The translations under genes and the position numbers were made by a program. A DNA stretch of 8,330 nt from an uncultured Bacteroidales bacterium (GTDB lineage Bacteria; Bacteroidota; Bacteroidia; Bacteroidales; JAUNSR01): positions 1 through 8,330 of the forward strand of contig CAMTOW010000073.1 in NCBI GenBank assembly GCA_947074245.1, written 5' to 3'. Positions 1 to 6,455 of the stretch are shown one piece after another. The notes below the pieces were generated by a model that made no database searches, was not told the origin of the DNA, and saw nothing but the letters and a program-made list of their open reading frames with translations. How positions within the stretch are numbered: the stretch's first letter is position 1; each line of letters opens with the position of its first letter.

Positions 1-48
1 CGAGATTCTCCGGAGTGACTGGAGTTCAGACGTGTGCTCTTCCGATCT
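1..48 (+). other. Illumina P7/i7/Read 2 adapter remnant (not genomic)
   Basis: Bases 15-48 match, base for base, the standard Illumina index-read/Read 2 adapter that begins GTGACTGGAGTTCAGACGTG and ends in TTCCGATCT. Bases 1-6 (CGAGAT) are the end of the P7 flow-cell sequence, and bases 7-14 (TCTCCGGA) sit exactly where the 8-base i7 index belongs. The reverse complement of the index, TCCGGAGA, is the one I recall as TruSeq HT D702. The order P7 end, index, adapter, insert is that of an untrimmed read from a fragment shorter than the read. Genomic sequence therefore begins at base 49, and nothing in 1-48 should be annotated biologically. Confidence 0.98.
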
Positions 49-49
49 C

Positions 50-1045
50 TGGCATTATCTGGCAATGCCGGATGGCTACGCGGAAGGATGTGCTCGCCAA
101 ATATCAGAAGACGGAACGACCATCTACGGATATGTGAACAACGGATATTTCTATAAACCGGTTATCTGGCGTAACGAACAATTTGAATTCCCGACCGTAC
201 CGACCAGGGATTTATTCAACAAAATTCCAAGCGGAGGTTTTATGTTGTTTCAGTCAAATGAGGACGAAAGCATCATGTGCGGACGTGTTATGGACTCGGA
301 ATATGCATGGTATCCGGTTCTTTGGAAAAACGGAACCCCGGAATATATCGCAAAGGATCTGTTTAAAACAGAAAGCGGAACTCCCACTTCCGCACAGATA
401 CGCGGGTTATATATGAGCCAGAACGGCAAACATATGTCGATGAACGTAATTGACTTCGATCCGGACGTGAGTAAGTATGTAACGAAGCCATTCCTATATA
501 ATATCGAAGACGAAAGCTACCTTAAGTTTGAAGGTGTAGTAGGGCCTATCATCGATAACAACGGCCGTTTTTATTATTGTGACGAACCATTGGGGGGCGG
601 CCTCGTAAGAAACAGTTACATCTATGAGAACGGAGAATCATTTCCGCTCGAACAATGGACATTGGAAAATTATGATTTAGATCTGATCAACGACCATAAT
701 GTAACCTATACGGGCACACCGATGGGAGTATCTGCAGACGGCAATACTATTGTAGGTTTTTGTTATGTAAATGATTATTTCGAAAATTATCTGATTCATC
801 TGGGTACACCGACTTCTTTACGTTCAACGACAGAGAATGCGGCAAAAATAACCACTCTTCCGGGAGCCGTGAAAATCTCATCATCGATGGGTGCTAAATT
901 ACGAATCGTCGATTTGATGGGAAGAATCCAACATATCGGTATGATTCAAGAAGAGGAAAAAACAATCACACTGGATTCGGGAATCTACTTGATCGACATC
1001 CAGACAGAAAAAGAAAACCAAGTACAAAAAATTATCATCAAATAA
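50..1045 (+). CDS. T9SS type A sorting domain protein with HAF-like repeats (5' truncated)
   Basis: This is the C-terminal part of a secreted protein; its true start lies off the left edge. An open frame can be read from a GTG at 32, but that codon and the next five or so lie in the adapter, so the first complete genomic codon is TGG at 50. The body carries repeats of the form IS-x-DG-x-x-I-x-G followed by an aromatic-rich stretch and VIW or VLW plus a glycine-containing turn: ISEDGTTIYG near the start, a VLWKNG unit, and VSADGNTIVG near residue 234 of the open frame. This resembles HAF-type extracellular repeats. The last ~72 residues (about 827-1042) have the form of a Por secretion tail: an Ig-like strand order with LRIVDLMGR, then SGIYLIDI and a lysine-rich end. 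Such tails direct export through the type IX system, followed by cleavage and surface attachment or release. It probably forms an operon with the next gene, 11 bases downstream. Ligand or enzymatic role is unknown. Confidence 0.85.
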   Translation, partial: WHYLAMPDGYAEGCARQISEDGTTIYGYVNNGYFYKPVIWRNEQFEFPTVPTRDLFNKIPSGGFMLFQSNEDESIMCGRVMDSEYAWYPVLWKNGTPEYIAKDLFKTESGTPTSAQIRGLYMSQNGKHMSMNVIDFDPDVSKYVTKPFLYNIEDESYLKFEGVVGPIIDNNGRFYYCDEPLGGGLVRNSYIYENGESFPLEQWTLENYDLDLINDHNVTYTGTPMGVSADGNTIVGFCYVNDYFENYLIHLGTPTSLRSTTENAAKITTLPGAVKISSSMGAKLRIVDLMGRIQHIGMIQEEEKTITLDSGIYLIDIQTEKENQVQKIIIK

Positions 1046-1056
1046 CAGATTGCGTT

Positions 1057-2712
1057 ATGAATAAAGAATTTACACTTTTTGTCGGCGCATTTGCGCTTTT
1101 GTCTACGTTTCAAGTGAATGCCGAAAACTGGTATTGCAATAAACAGATCAGATATAATGCCAATGATGTAATGGTAGGCGAAGAATCTATTTTATACAAT
1201 TCGTCCAACCAACGCACGTTGTTGAGAAATGATATTGACCGAAAAATCACGGTATGGAATTACAATATGGCGGGGAATCCGACTACCGAAGACAACCGTA
1301 TCTACAGCGTAAGAGATAAATCGTGGGTTCTAAACTCCCGACTTTCCACCACTTACAATGAGTTCAACCAAAAAGAATCTCAGACATCTTATGTAAGAAA
1401 CTGGCAGGGTGAATTTACAATGAATCGCTATGAGGAATATTATTATGATGAGAATGGTTTATTAGAATCCATGTATTACTATGCGGATGATACGAAAGCG
1501 AGACTTTTTCAGATTACCGAATATACGGAATACAACGAAGGGGGTAAACCGGGCAGAAAAACCACATACAATTATGTCAGTGATGAAGAGAAAAATCTTT
1601 ATCAATATGAAACGTATGTCTATGACGACGGCAATCGAGTGATTCAACTCGATTATTATGACATGAACTATGTGACAATGGATTTTTATAAGAAATCCAC
1701 AACCGTATGGACATATGATGAAGATGGACGAATTCTGACGGAAATGAAAGGAAATTACAATCAGAACGACGGTAGTTTTTCGAATGAATCGGAAACCTTC
1801 TTCTATTATGATGCAGACAACGGACAAATCTCGTCCAGTCAGAACTACTATTGGAGCATTATGGATGAGGCTTGGGTAAAATCAGCCAAAAGAGAATATG
1901 AATACACTCAAGATCTGGCAAGCGATAAAAGCCCGAGATATCTATATGCCGATATCACCGGAAATATTTATAACCTGTCTTGGTACGCTCCATTGAATAG
2001 CGAAGGTTTGACCGGATATAACGTGTATGTGAATGACAATCTGGTAGCTACATTGGGCGCAGACGCTACGGCTTACGATCTATCGAACTCCGAAGCAGGC
2101 GAAATGGTCGTATATGTCACTTCTCTTTATGGCAATTCAGAATGCAATATGTCTTCACATCTGACCCTGGAAGAATTAGGCGAATCGGAAGAGATATTTT
2201 ATGAAAAGCCGACGTTCGGGGATATTACCTATGTAAATGAAGAAAATTATCAGATTACTTACGAAATGTATTGGCATGCGCCGGAAACCGATAAAGAGGT
2301 GAGCGGATATCTGCTTCACTACAACTATTGGCCGTTAAATACGGAAGCGATCGCCGAAACGACTTATCGTTGCACGCTTCGTAAAATGATGAACGACATT
2401 TCATTCGGAGTTTGTGCCGTTTACGCGGACGGGAAAACATCTGATTATGATTATAAATCCTATAATCTGGATGATCTGTTGACGGATATTCTTCAGACCG
2501 CAAAAGGTAAAACGATCTGTATGTATGGAAATCAGGTATGTGTTGACGGAAGCGTGATCCGTTCGGTTGAAATATTCAATCTGTCAGGTCACAAAGTACA
2601 CGAACAGAAATTCTCCGATGGTATCAACTTAATCAAGCTATCGGAAGGAACTTATGTGATTCGCGCCGTAACCGATCAGGGTATCCAGACACAAAAAGTA
2701 TCCGTGAGATAA
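1057..2712 (+). CDS. T9SS type A sorting domain protein with YD-like repeats and two FN3-like domains
   Basis: Predicted secreted protein of 551 residues. Residues 1-22 form a Sec signal peptide (hydrophobic stretch FTLFVGAFALLSTF, likely cleavage after VNA). Residues ~45-285 are rich in Tyr, Asn, Asp and Glu and carry a repeating Y-[DN]-x-x-[GN] turn at about residues 70, 100, 130, 159, 189, 220 and 251, each followed by alternating polar/aromatic strands; this recalls RHS/YD-type beta repeats. Two fibronectin-III-like units follow: ~293-370 (LSWYAPLN, GYNVYVND, VVYVTSLY) and ~384-465 (MYWHAPE, GYLLHYNY, FGVCAVY). Residues ~477-551 are a Por secretion tail (VEIFNLSGHKV, then LSEGTYVIRA and a basic end), marking it as cargo of the type IX system. 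The ATG at 1057 is the first start giving a full signal peptide; no Shine-Dalgarno sequence is visible, which is usual in this phylum. It lies 11 bases after the preceding T9SS cargo gene, so co-transcription is likely. No catalytic motif was recognised; an adhesive or binding role is an inference. Confidence 0.88.
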   Translation: MNKEFTLFVGAFALLSTFQVNAENWYCNKQIRYNANDVMVGEESILYNSSNQRTLLRNDIDRKITVWNYNMAGNPTTEDNRIYSVRDKSWVLNSRLSTTYNEFNQKESQTSYVRNWQGEFTMNRYEEYYYDENGLLESMYYYADDTKARLFQITEYTEYNEGGKPGRKTTYNYVSDEEKNLYQYETYVYDDGNRVIQLDYYDMNYVTMDFYKKSTTVWTYDEDGRILTEMKGNYNQNDGSFSNESETFFYYDADNGQISSSQNYYWSIMDEAWVKSAKREYEYTQDLASDKSPRYLYADITGNIYNLSWYAPLNSEGLTGYNVYVNDNLVATLGADATAYDLSNSEAGEMVVYVTSLYGNSECNMSSHLTLEELGESEEIFYEKPTFGDITYVNEENYQITYEMYWHAPETDKEVSGYLLHYNYWPLNTEAIAETTYRCTLRKMMNDISFGVCAVYADGKTSDYDYKSYNLDDLLTDILQTAKGKTICMYGNQVCVDGSVIRSVEIFNLSGHKVHEQKFSDGINLIKLSEGTYVIRAVTDQGIQTQKVSVR

Positions 2713-2732
2713 TACGAAGAAATATTCTTAAA

Positions 2733-2771
2733 CGAAGAAGGCTGCCCATCATGGATGAGCAGCCTTCTTTG
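2733..2771. terminator. Bidirectional intrinsic terminator between convergent genes
   Basis: A long hairpin lies in the 102-base gap between two converging genes. AAGAAGGCTGC (2735-2745) pairs perfectly with GCAGCCTTCTT (2759-2769). After one C/A mismatch the stem continues as CATC (2747-2750) with GATG (2754-2757) around a 3-base ATG loop, and the base extends by C2733-G2771 and a G-T pair. On the plus strand the stem's 3' arm runs into a T-rich stretch ending near 2777 (CTTCTTTGATTTTA), and on the minus strand into CTTCTTCGTTTAAG. It starts 20 bases after the plus-strand stop and 43 bases past the minus-strand stop, so it can end transcription from both sides. The rest of the gap, about 2772-2814, is plain AT-rich sequence. 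Confidence 0.85.
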
Positions 2772-2814
2772 ATTTTATCGGATAACAATTTATTATTATA
2801 GTTTATGATGATGA

Positions 2815-5205
2815 TCAGTTCGCGATAGATCGCAGCGGAAAAGCTGTGGCAGAAGAACTGACCTGCTCGGAAGGTGGATTCGTATTACTGAAATTCAAAT
2901 TCATGAACAAATTATTTTCATAATATGAATTTGACCAATAACTTCCATAAATGAATAAGTTGAATAGATCTCCATTCGTCGGGTTTCGATACCCCATTGC
3001 GGGAAAGAATACGTCCGAATACCCGGATTGAGTGAAATTATAACCCGGAGGTGTCGTATTTTGCCATGTTCCTGTAAGCCCGGTCACAATATCGAGCACA
3101 TGTCCGTCCATTAATTGAAAACCGGCCGGTGATGGGTCATAAATGGATTTATACGGAGTAGAGGCTGCGACAACGCCCCACAATTCGGTATTTAGCGTCG
3201 AACACCAATTATCGGATGAACTCGCCGAACAATAGAATACATTCGGGTTTTGTATCGCTTGCTGTAACGTCACAGGAGTAGTCGTGCTGGAAATCGCAAA
3301 CGGCGAAGTTCCGAAACAAGGCTTATCCATACCAAAACCAAAACTGTTCTTCGCCCCCGTACTACCCAACATCGGATCTTTTCTTCCCCATTGATAATAT
3401 ACGATATTATCACTTAATTGGAATGTCGTGTCGGTTTGATTGACCGTAACCGTATCTTTTAAACCGGTGATGTCTTGCGTAAATTCGATCTGTAGTGATC
3501 GGGCATTATAACTATAAGAACCACCTGTACAATAACCGATATATTGAGACATGAGAAAGTATTCATACTGGCTATTATCCAGGTATATCGTAGGCCCCTG
3601 CACCTCCCAGGTAGTTACCCATATATGCCAACTCCACATCACCGTACCGGAAGGATCATTTATCGAAATAACGGCATTGCCCTGACGAATCGCTTCAGGG
3701 GATACATAAAACTTGATATATTGTCTATTGTCGGTGAATGACAGATTGGAAACCAGTTCCGGAGCATCTTGCCACACCACAGAGAGAGAAGCCCCGACGG
3801 TATCCAACACCACCTGGCTGATTGAGGTTATGGAATTGCCTTTATAATCTACGAAATACTGGTCCGGAGAAAAACAATTCGTATTATTCGGGCTAAGCGT
3901 ACTCGCCTCCAATATAGCATTTCCCATTACGAAAGACGGGAACTGATACCAACCGGGAGCATTGACTACATAACAGTTGGCAGTGGTATATCCGTAACCA
4001 TCCTGATACGACAAGTCCTGTACGGTGGTTACTTCGGTGGTCGCTTTCAAAGTCTGATCGATCGCATTCGTCGTAGAAAATTCGCCCGGCAATGTATTGA
4101 TATTTATGTTTACAGCTTCACCTCCGGTCGGATTAGACAACGAGTCTGAATTGATAAGCCAATCGGTAGCCGAAAGTACGCGAGCAGACCAACCGATCGG
4201 ATTAAGCGTACCACTGGCGTTTTGATAGAAACTGTTTATCGTAAACGACAATTCCCCACCCGAATAAGGTACCGTCCCATTATCAACCGTAACGTCAAAT
4301 ACATAGGAGCCTTCGCGAAGCGCGTAGTTATATTGATGACCGGCAAGCCATTGATCGATTTTGGTAGTTTTTAAAGGAATTTCCTTTACAGGAAGGTCTT
4401 TGAATTTGATCACGATAAAAGCTTCGGATGTCAAGACCTGAGGGATCATCATCAGGTATCCGTTTGCCGCGGTAACGGGAGTCAACTCCTCTCCTACAGT
4501 CGTATTATCGATGAGTCCTGCCAGATAAACCTCCGAAACCGGATTGGCCAGATTCGACCAATAAATAGAGTCATTCTCCGAATCGACAGTCATGGATACA
4601 TCTCCCGAAAAACTGACCCCTTTGATCCCAATCGAATCGATTTCCACGTTGGGTCCGCTGACGGAAAATGAGATACCGGCCAATGCGTGTTTAAAAATCA
4701 CCGGTACTTCGATACGCGACAGATTCTTCTGAGTAACGGCAATCATCAAATCGGGCTGCTCAACCACATTGGTCGGTACGGTATAGGTCAATGAGGGAGT
4801 GCCCTCCGAAACATTATTCAAAGTGACACTCGGTGATTGATAAGGTGCATAGGCGAAAAAAGACAAATAGTCCGTCAAAGGCCAATAATAAACAGAACCT
4901 AACGACCATTGCTCTCCCGATTTCTCAACCTCTATATCATTAAAGAAAATAGTATAACCGCTCGATGCCGGATCAAAATCAGATGCGGACTGATACGCTA
5001 TGATTCCAAAATTTTTAAATGCGGTATCGTTAACCGACGTAATCGGCATCCCTTTCGTTTGAATTTTATTCTCAACTATCACATTCCACCGTAAATACTT
5101 GGTATAATTCGAATTCTCTTCATCGTCTAAAAAAGAATCACGACATGCATTACAAATAACCATTAGGAATAAGACAATCGTCAATCGAAATATGCGTTGT
5201 ACCAT
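2815..5205 (-). CDS. Large fimbrillin-family surface lipoprotein with C-terminal FISUMP-like domain
   Basis: The 796-residue product begins with a lipoprotein signal peptide (basic MVQRIFR, then a hydrophobic run to ICNAC; lipidation at Cys21). The acidic stretch after the cysteine (RDSFLDDEEN) is like signals that send Bacteroidota lipoproteins to the cell surface. Residues ~40-295 look like a fimbrillin/Mfa-like domain: an IQTKG strand, SVYYWP, YLSFFAYAPY, the typical VIFKHALAGISFSVSG, and a closing HQYNYAL. Residues ~300-540 contain repeated beta units seen in large fimbrillin-like proteins (WSARVLSATDWL, TANCYVVNAPG, GNAVISIND, MWSWHIWVT). The C-terminal ~195 residues contain YYQWGRKDP, YDPSPAGFQLMDG, FFPAMGYR, YGSYWSNS and a final AFPLRSI, the pattern of FISUMP/DUF1566-like modules. 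Much longer than a typical ~350-residue major pilin, so a minor or tip pilus component or an adhesin is more likely than a shaft subunit; this is inference. No pilus-assembly neighbour is visible. It is transcribed toward the T9SS pair and diverges from the efflux operon. Confidence 0.85.
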   Translation of the reverse strand: MVQRIFRLTIVLFLMVICNACRDSFLDDEENSNYTKYLRWNVIVENKIQTKGMPITSVNDTAFKNFGIIAYQSASDFDPASSGYTIFFNDIEVEKSGEQWSLGSVYYWPLTDYLSFFAYAPYQSPSVTLNNVSEGTPSLTYTVPTNVVEQPDLMIAVTQKNLSRIEVPVIFKHALAGISFSVSGPNVEIDSIGIKGVSFSGDVSMTVDSENDSIYWSNLANPVSEVYLAGLIDNTTVGEELTPVTAANGYLMMIPQVLTSEAFIVIKFKDLPVKEIPLKTTKIDQWLAGHQYNYALREGSYVFDVTVDNGTVPYSGGELSFTINSFYQNASGTLNPIGWSARVLSATDWLINSDSLSNPTGGEAVNININTLPGEFSTTNAIDQTLKATTEVTTVQDLSYQDGYGYTTANCYVVNAPGWYQFPSFVMGNAILEASTLSPNNTNCFSPDQYFVDYKGNSITSISQVVLDTVGASLSVVWQDAPELVSNLSFTDNRQYIKFYVSPEAIRQGNAVISINDPSGTVMWSWHIWVTTWEVQGPTIYLDNSQYEYFLMSQYIGYCTGGSYSYNARSLQIEFTQDITGLKDTVTVNQTDTTFQLSDNIVYYQWGRKDPMLGSTGAKNSFGFGMDKPCFGTSPFAISSTTTPVTLQQAIQNPNVFYCSASSSDNWCSTLNTELWGVVAASTPYKSIYDPSPAGFQLMDGHVLDIVTGLTGTWQNTTPPGYNFTQSGYSDVFFPAMGYRNPTNGDLFNLFIYGSYWSNSYYENNLFMNLNFSNTNPPSEQVSSSATAFPLRSIAN

Positions 5206-5317
5206 ATTGTATAAAAATAAAAAAGTCCCTAATAACTCTTCATAAGGAACACCCTCTATTCACATTAGTTCAATTATATGATGTTAATATTATGTTTATA
5301 CATTTTTATCCCATTAA

Positions 5318-5330
5318 AGAATCTGATTCT
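5318..5330. promoter_or_regulatory. 13-bp palindrome, candidate operator
   Basis: AGAATC-T-GATTCT is a perfect palindrome with a one-base centre. Its right half is part of a longer element, TGATTCTACCTTT (5324-5336), that recurs with one change as TGATTCTACATTT at 5389-5401, 65 bases downstream. Position upstream of an efflux operon fits a dimeric repressor or activator site. No regulator gene is present in the window, so the binding protein is unknown and the call rests on symmetry and repetition only. Confidence 0.35.
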
Positions 5331-5387
5331 ACCTTTCAGTATACGATTTATACGGTTGAGTAACCTTGTTCTTTTTATCCATTCGAT

Positions 5388-5420
5388 GTGATTCTACATT
5401 TACCTCAAAAACAGAATCAC
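5388..5420. promoter_or_regulatory. Inverted repeat abutting the adaptor start codon
   Basis: GTGATTCT (5388-5395) and AGAATCAC (5413-5420) are perfect 8-bp inverted repeats separated by 17 bases; the second arm ends immediately before the ATG at 5421. The arms contain the same GATTCT/AGAATC half-sites as the palindrome at 5318-5330. As DNA this could be an operator. As RNA it could form a hairpin against the start codon and affect translation. Neither is proven. Confidence 0.35.
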
Positions 5421-6455
5421 ATGAAACATTCATTTTGGGGCAGAATATTCTTTATTCTGATTTATTCGACATTATTGACGGGGTGTGGCAAAAAAACGAC
5501 TGAAAAACCACCCAAAACGGTTCGAACTACAACCGTGAGCCGATCCGAGTCTCAGTCGAAAAAAGAGTTTCCATTCATAGCCAAACCGATACGAAATTCC
5601 CAGTTATCCTTCCGCGTGAGTGGTCTTCTGACCAACTTCAATACAAATAGCGGAGCGTTTTATCGCAAGGGAAGCACCATTGCCTCCATCGATCCGAGAG
5701 ATTTCAGCATCCGCCGAGAAAAAACACAGGCATCATTCAAGCAATCGGAAGCGGAATACAAGCGAATCAAAGCCTTATTCGAAACCAACAACATATCCGC
5801 AAGTGCTCATGACAAGGCACAAGCCGATTTTATCGCTGCAAAAACGGCTTACGAAACGGCTAGAAACGAACTTCATGACACGTTCCTAAAGGCACCTTTT
5901 GACGGTTACGTTTCCGAAATCAATTGTGAGAACTTTCAAGAAGTAAAAACCTCTCAACCGATTCTGTCGCTCGTCGATATATCCTCTTTAAAGATTGAAG
6001 TATATGTTACCCAGCAAACCGCGTTCGAGATAAGCAGGGGGGATATTGTAAATATCCGATTCGACCTGTTGCCTCAGGAACACTTCGAAGCGACGGTAGA
6101 CGAAGTCTCTAAAGACGCTTCGGCAAATAATCTGGCGTATAAGCTTACCGTATTATTATCCAACCCAAACAACAAACTGATGGCAGGAATGTCCGGCTCT
6201 CTGATTATTCCGGAAAACAAAGTCGGTGAGCAACCGCTCGCTCTGTCGATCGGAGCTTTGTGCCATTCTCCGGGAGGCGATTACGTCTGGAGCATCGATG
6301 AAAACCGCATCCTTGCGAAAAAACCGATTCGTACGGGACGTTTCCTGCCCGATGGCAAAATTGAAATTCGGGAAGGACTGAAGGAGGGCGACCGGATCGT
6401 AACTACCGGAATGAATTTCTTGTCGGAAGGAATGGAGGTGAACTTATGCGAATAA
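5421..6455 (+). CDS. RND efflux periplasmic adaptor (membrane fusion) lipoprotein
   Basis: Adaptor of a tripartite RND efflux pump, linking the inner-membrane transporter to an outer-membrane channel. The ATG at 5421 is chosen over an in-frame GTG at 5388 because it places a clean lipoprotein signal at the N-terminus: MKHSFWGR, a hydrophobic segment, then LTGC with lipidation at Cys22. The resulting 344 residues suit the family. Domains in order are a first beta-barrel strand and lipoyl half (LSFRVSGLL, then a GSTIASIDPRDF segment, ~residues 60-90), a short alpha-hairpin (~90-150, rich in K, E, A and Q), the second lipoyl half (FLKAPFDGYVSE), a beta-barrel domain (~180-260) and a membrane-proximal region with GLKEGDRIVTTGMNFLSEGMEV. 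The gene overlaps the downstream RND pump gene by 10 bases, so the two are surely co-transcribed. The substrate cannot be inferred from the sequence. Confidence 0.93.
   Translation: MKHSFWGRIFFILIYSTLLTGCGKKTTEKPPKTVRTTTVSRSESQSKKEFPFIAKPIRNSQLSFRVSGLLTNFNTNSGAFYRKGSTIASIDPRDFSIRREKTQASFKQSEAEYKRIKALFETNNISASAHDKAQADFIAAKTAYETARNELHDTFLKAPFDGYVSEINCENFQEVKTSQPILSLVDISSLKIEVYVTQQTAFEISRGDIVNIRFDLLPQEHFEATVDEVSKDASANNLAYKLTVLLSNPNNKLMAGMSGSLIIPENKVGEQPLALSIGALCHSPGGDYVWSIDENRILAKKPIRTGRFLPDGKIEIREGLKEGDRIVTTGMNFLSEGMEVNLCE
6434..6440 (+). promoter_or_regulatory. Shine-Dalgarno-like site for the RND pump gene
   Basis: GGAGGTG lies inside the last codons of the adaptor gene, and its GGAGG core ends 7 bases before the ATG at 6446. 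Strong Shine-Dalgarno sequences are uncommon in Bacteroidota, and the other starts in this window have none. It supports the ATG at 6446 and suggests coupled or independent initiation within the overlap. The GGA-ATG-GAG-GTG codons also encode a family-typical GMEV end, so the match may be partly incidental. Confidence 0.5.

Larger units (their letters stand above)
5206..5420. promoter_or_regulatory. Divergent intergenic region between lipoprotein and efflux operon
   Basis: This 215-base AT-rich gap must hold the start signals for the minus-strand fimbrillin-like gene and the plus-strand efflux operon, unless the latter is read from farther upstream. I looked for the Bacteroidota promoter pattern (TTTG near -33 and TAnnTTTG near -7). 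There are only imperfect -7 matches: TACCTTTC at 5330, TACGGTTG at 5351 and TACATTTA at 5395 on the plus strand, and TATAATTG (5278-5271) on the minus strand. None has a TTTG at the right distance, so I do not name a promoter. The region also holds the half-site cluster listed separately. No Shine-Dalgarno sequence precedes either start. Confidence 0.5.

Noticed and set aside
1462..1827. A 121-codon minus-strand open frame rich in Ile, Val and Phe.
   Set aside because: It is the antisense shadow of the Tyr/Asp/Asn-rich repeat region of the T9SS cargo gene; its apparent hydrophobicity follows from that composition.
5330..5337. TACCTTTC as a Bacteroidota -7 promoter element for the efflux operon.
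   Set aside because: It has seven of eight consensus positions but no TTTG at the expected upstream distance, and similar partial matches occur at 5351 and 5395, so the signal is not better than background.
5388..5420. GTG at 5388 as start of the adaptor protein.
   Set aside because: It would add 11 residues before the lipoprotein signal (MILHLPQKQNH), move the hydrophobic segment away from the N-terminus, and place coding sequence over the inverted repeat. ATG at 5421 gives a normal signal peptide.
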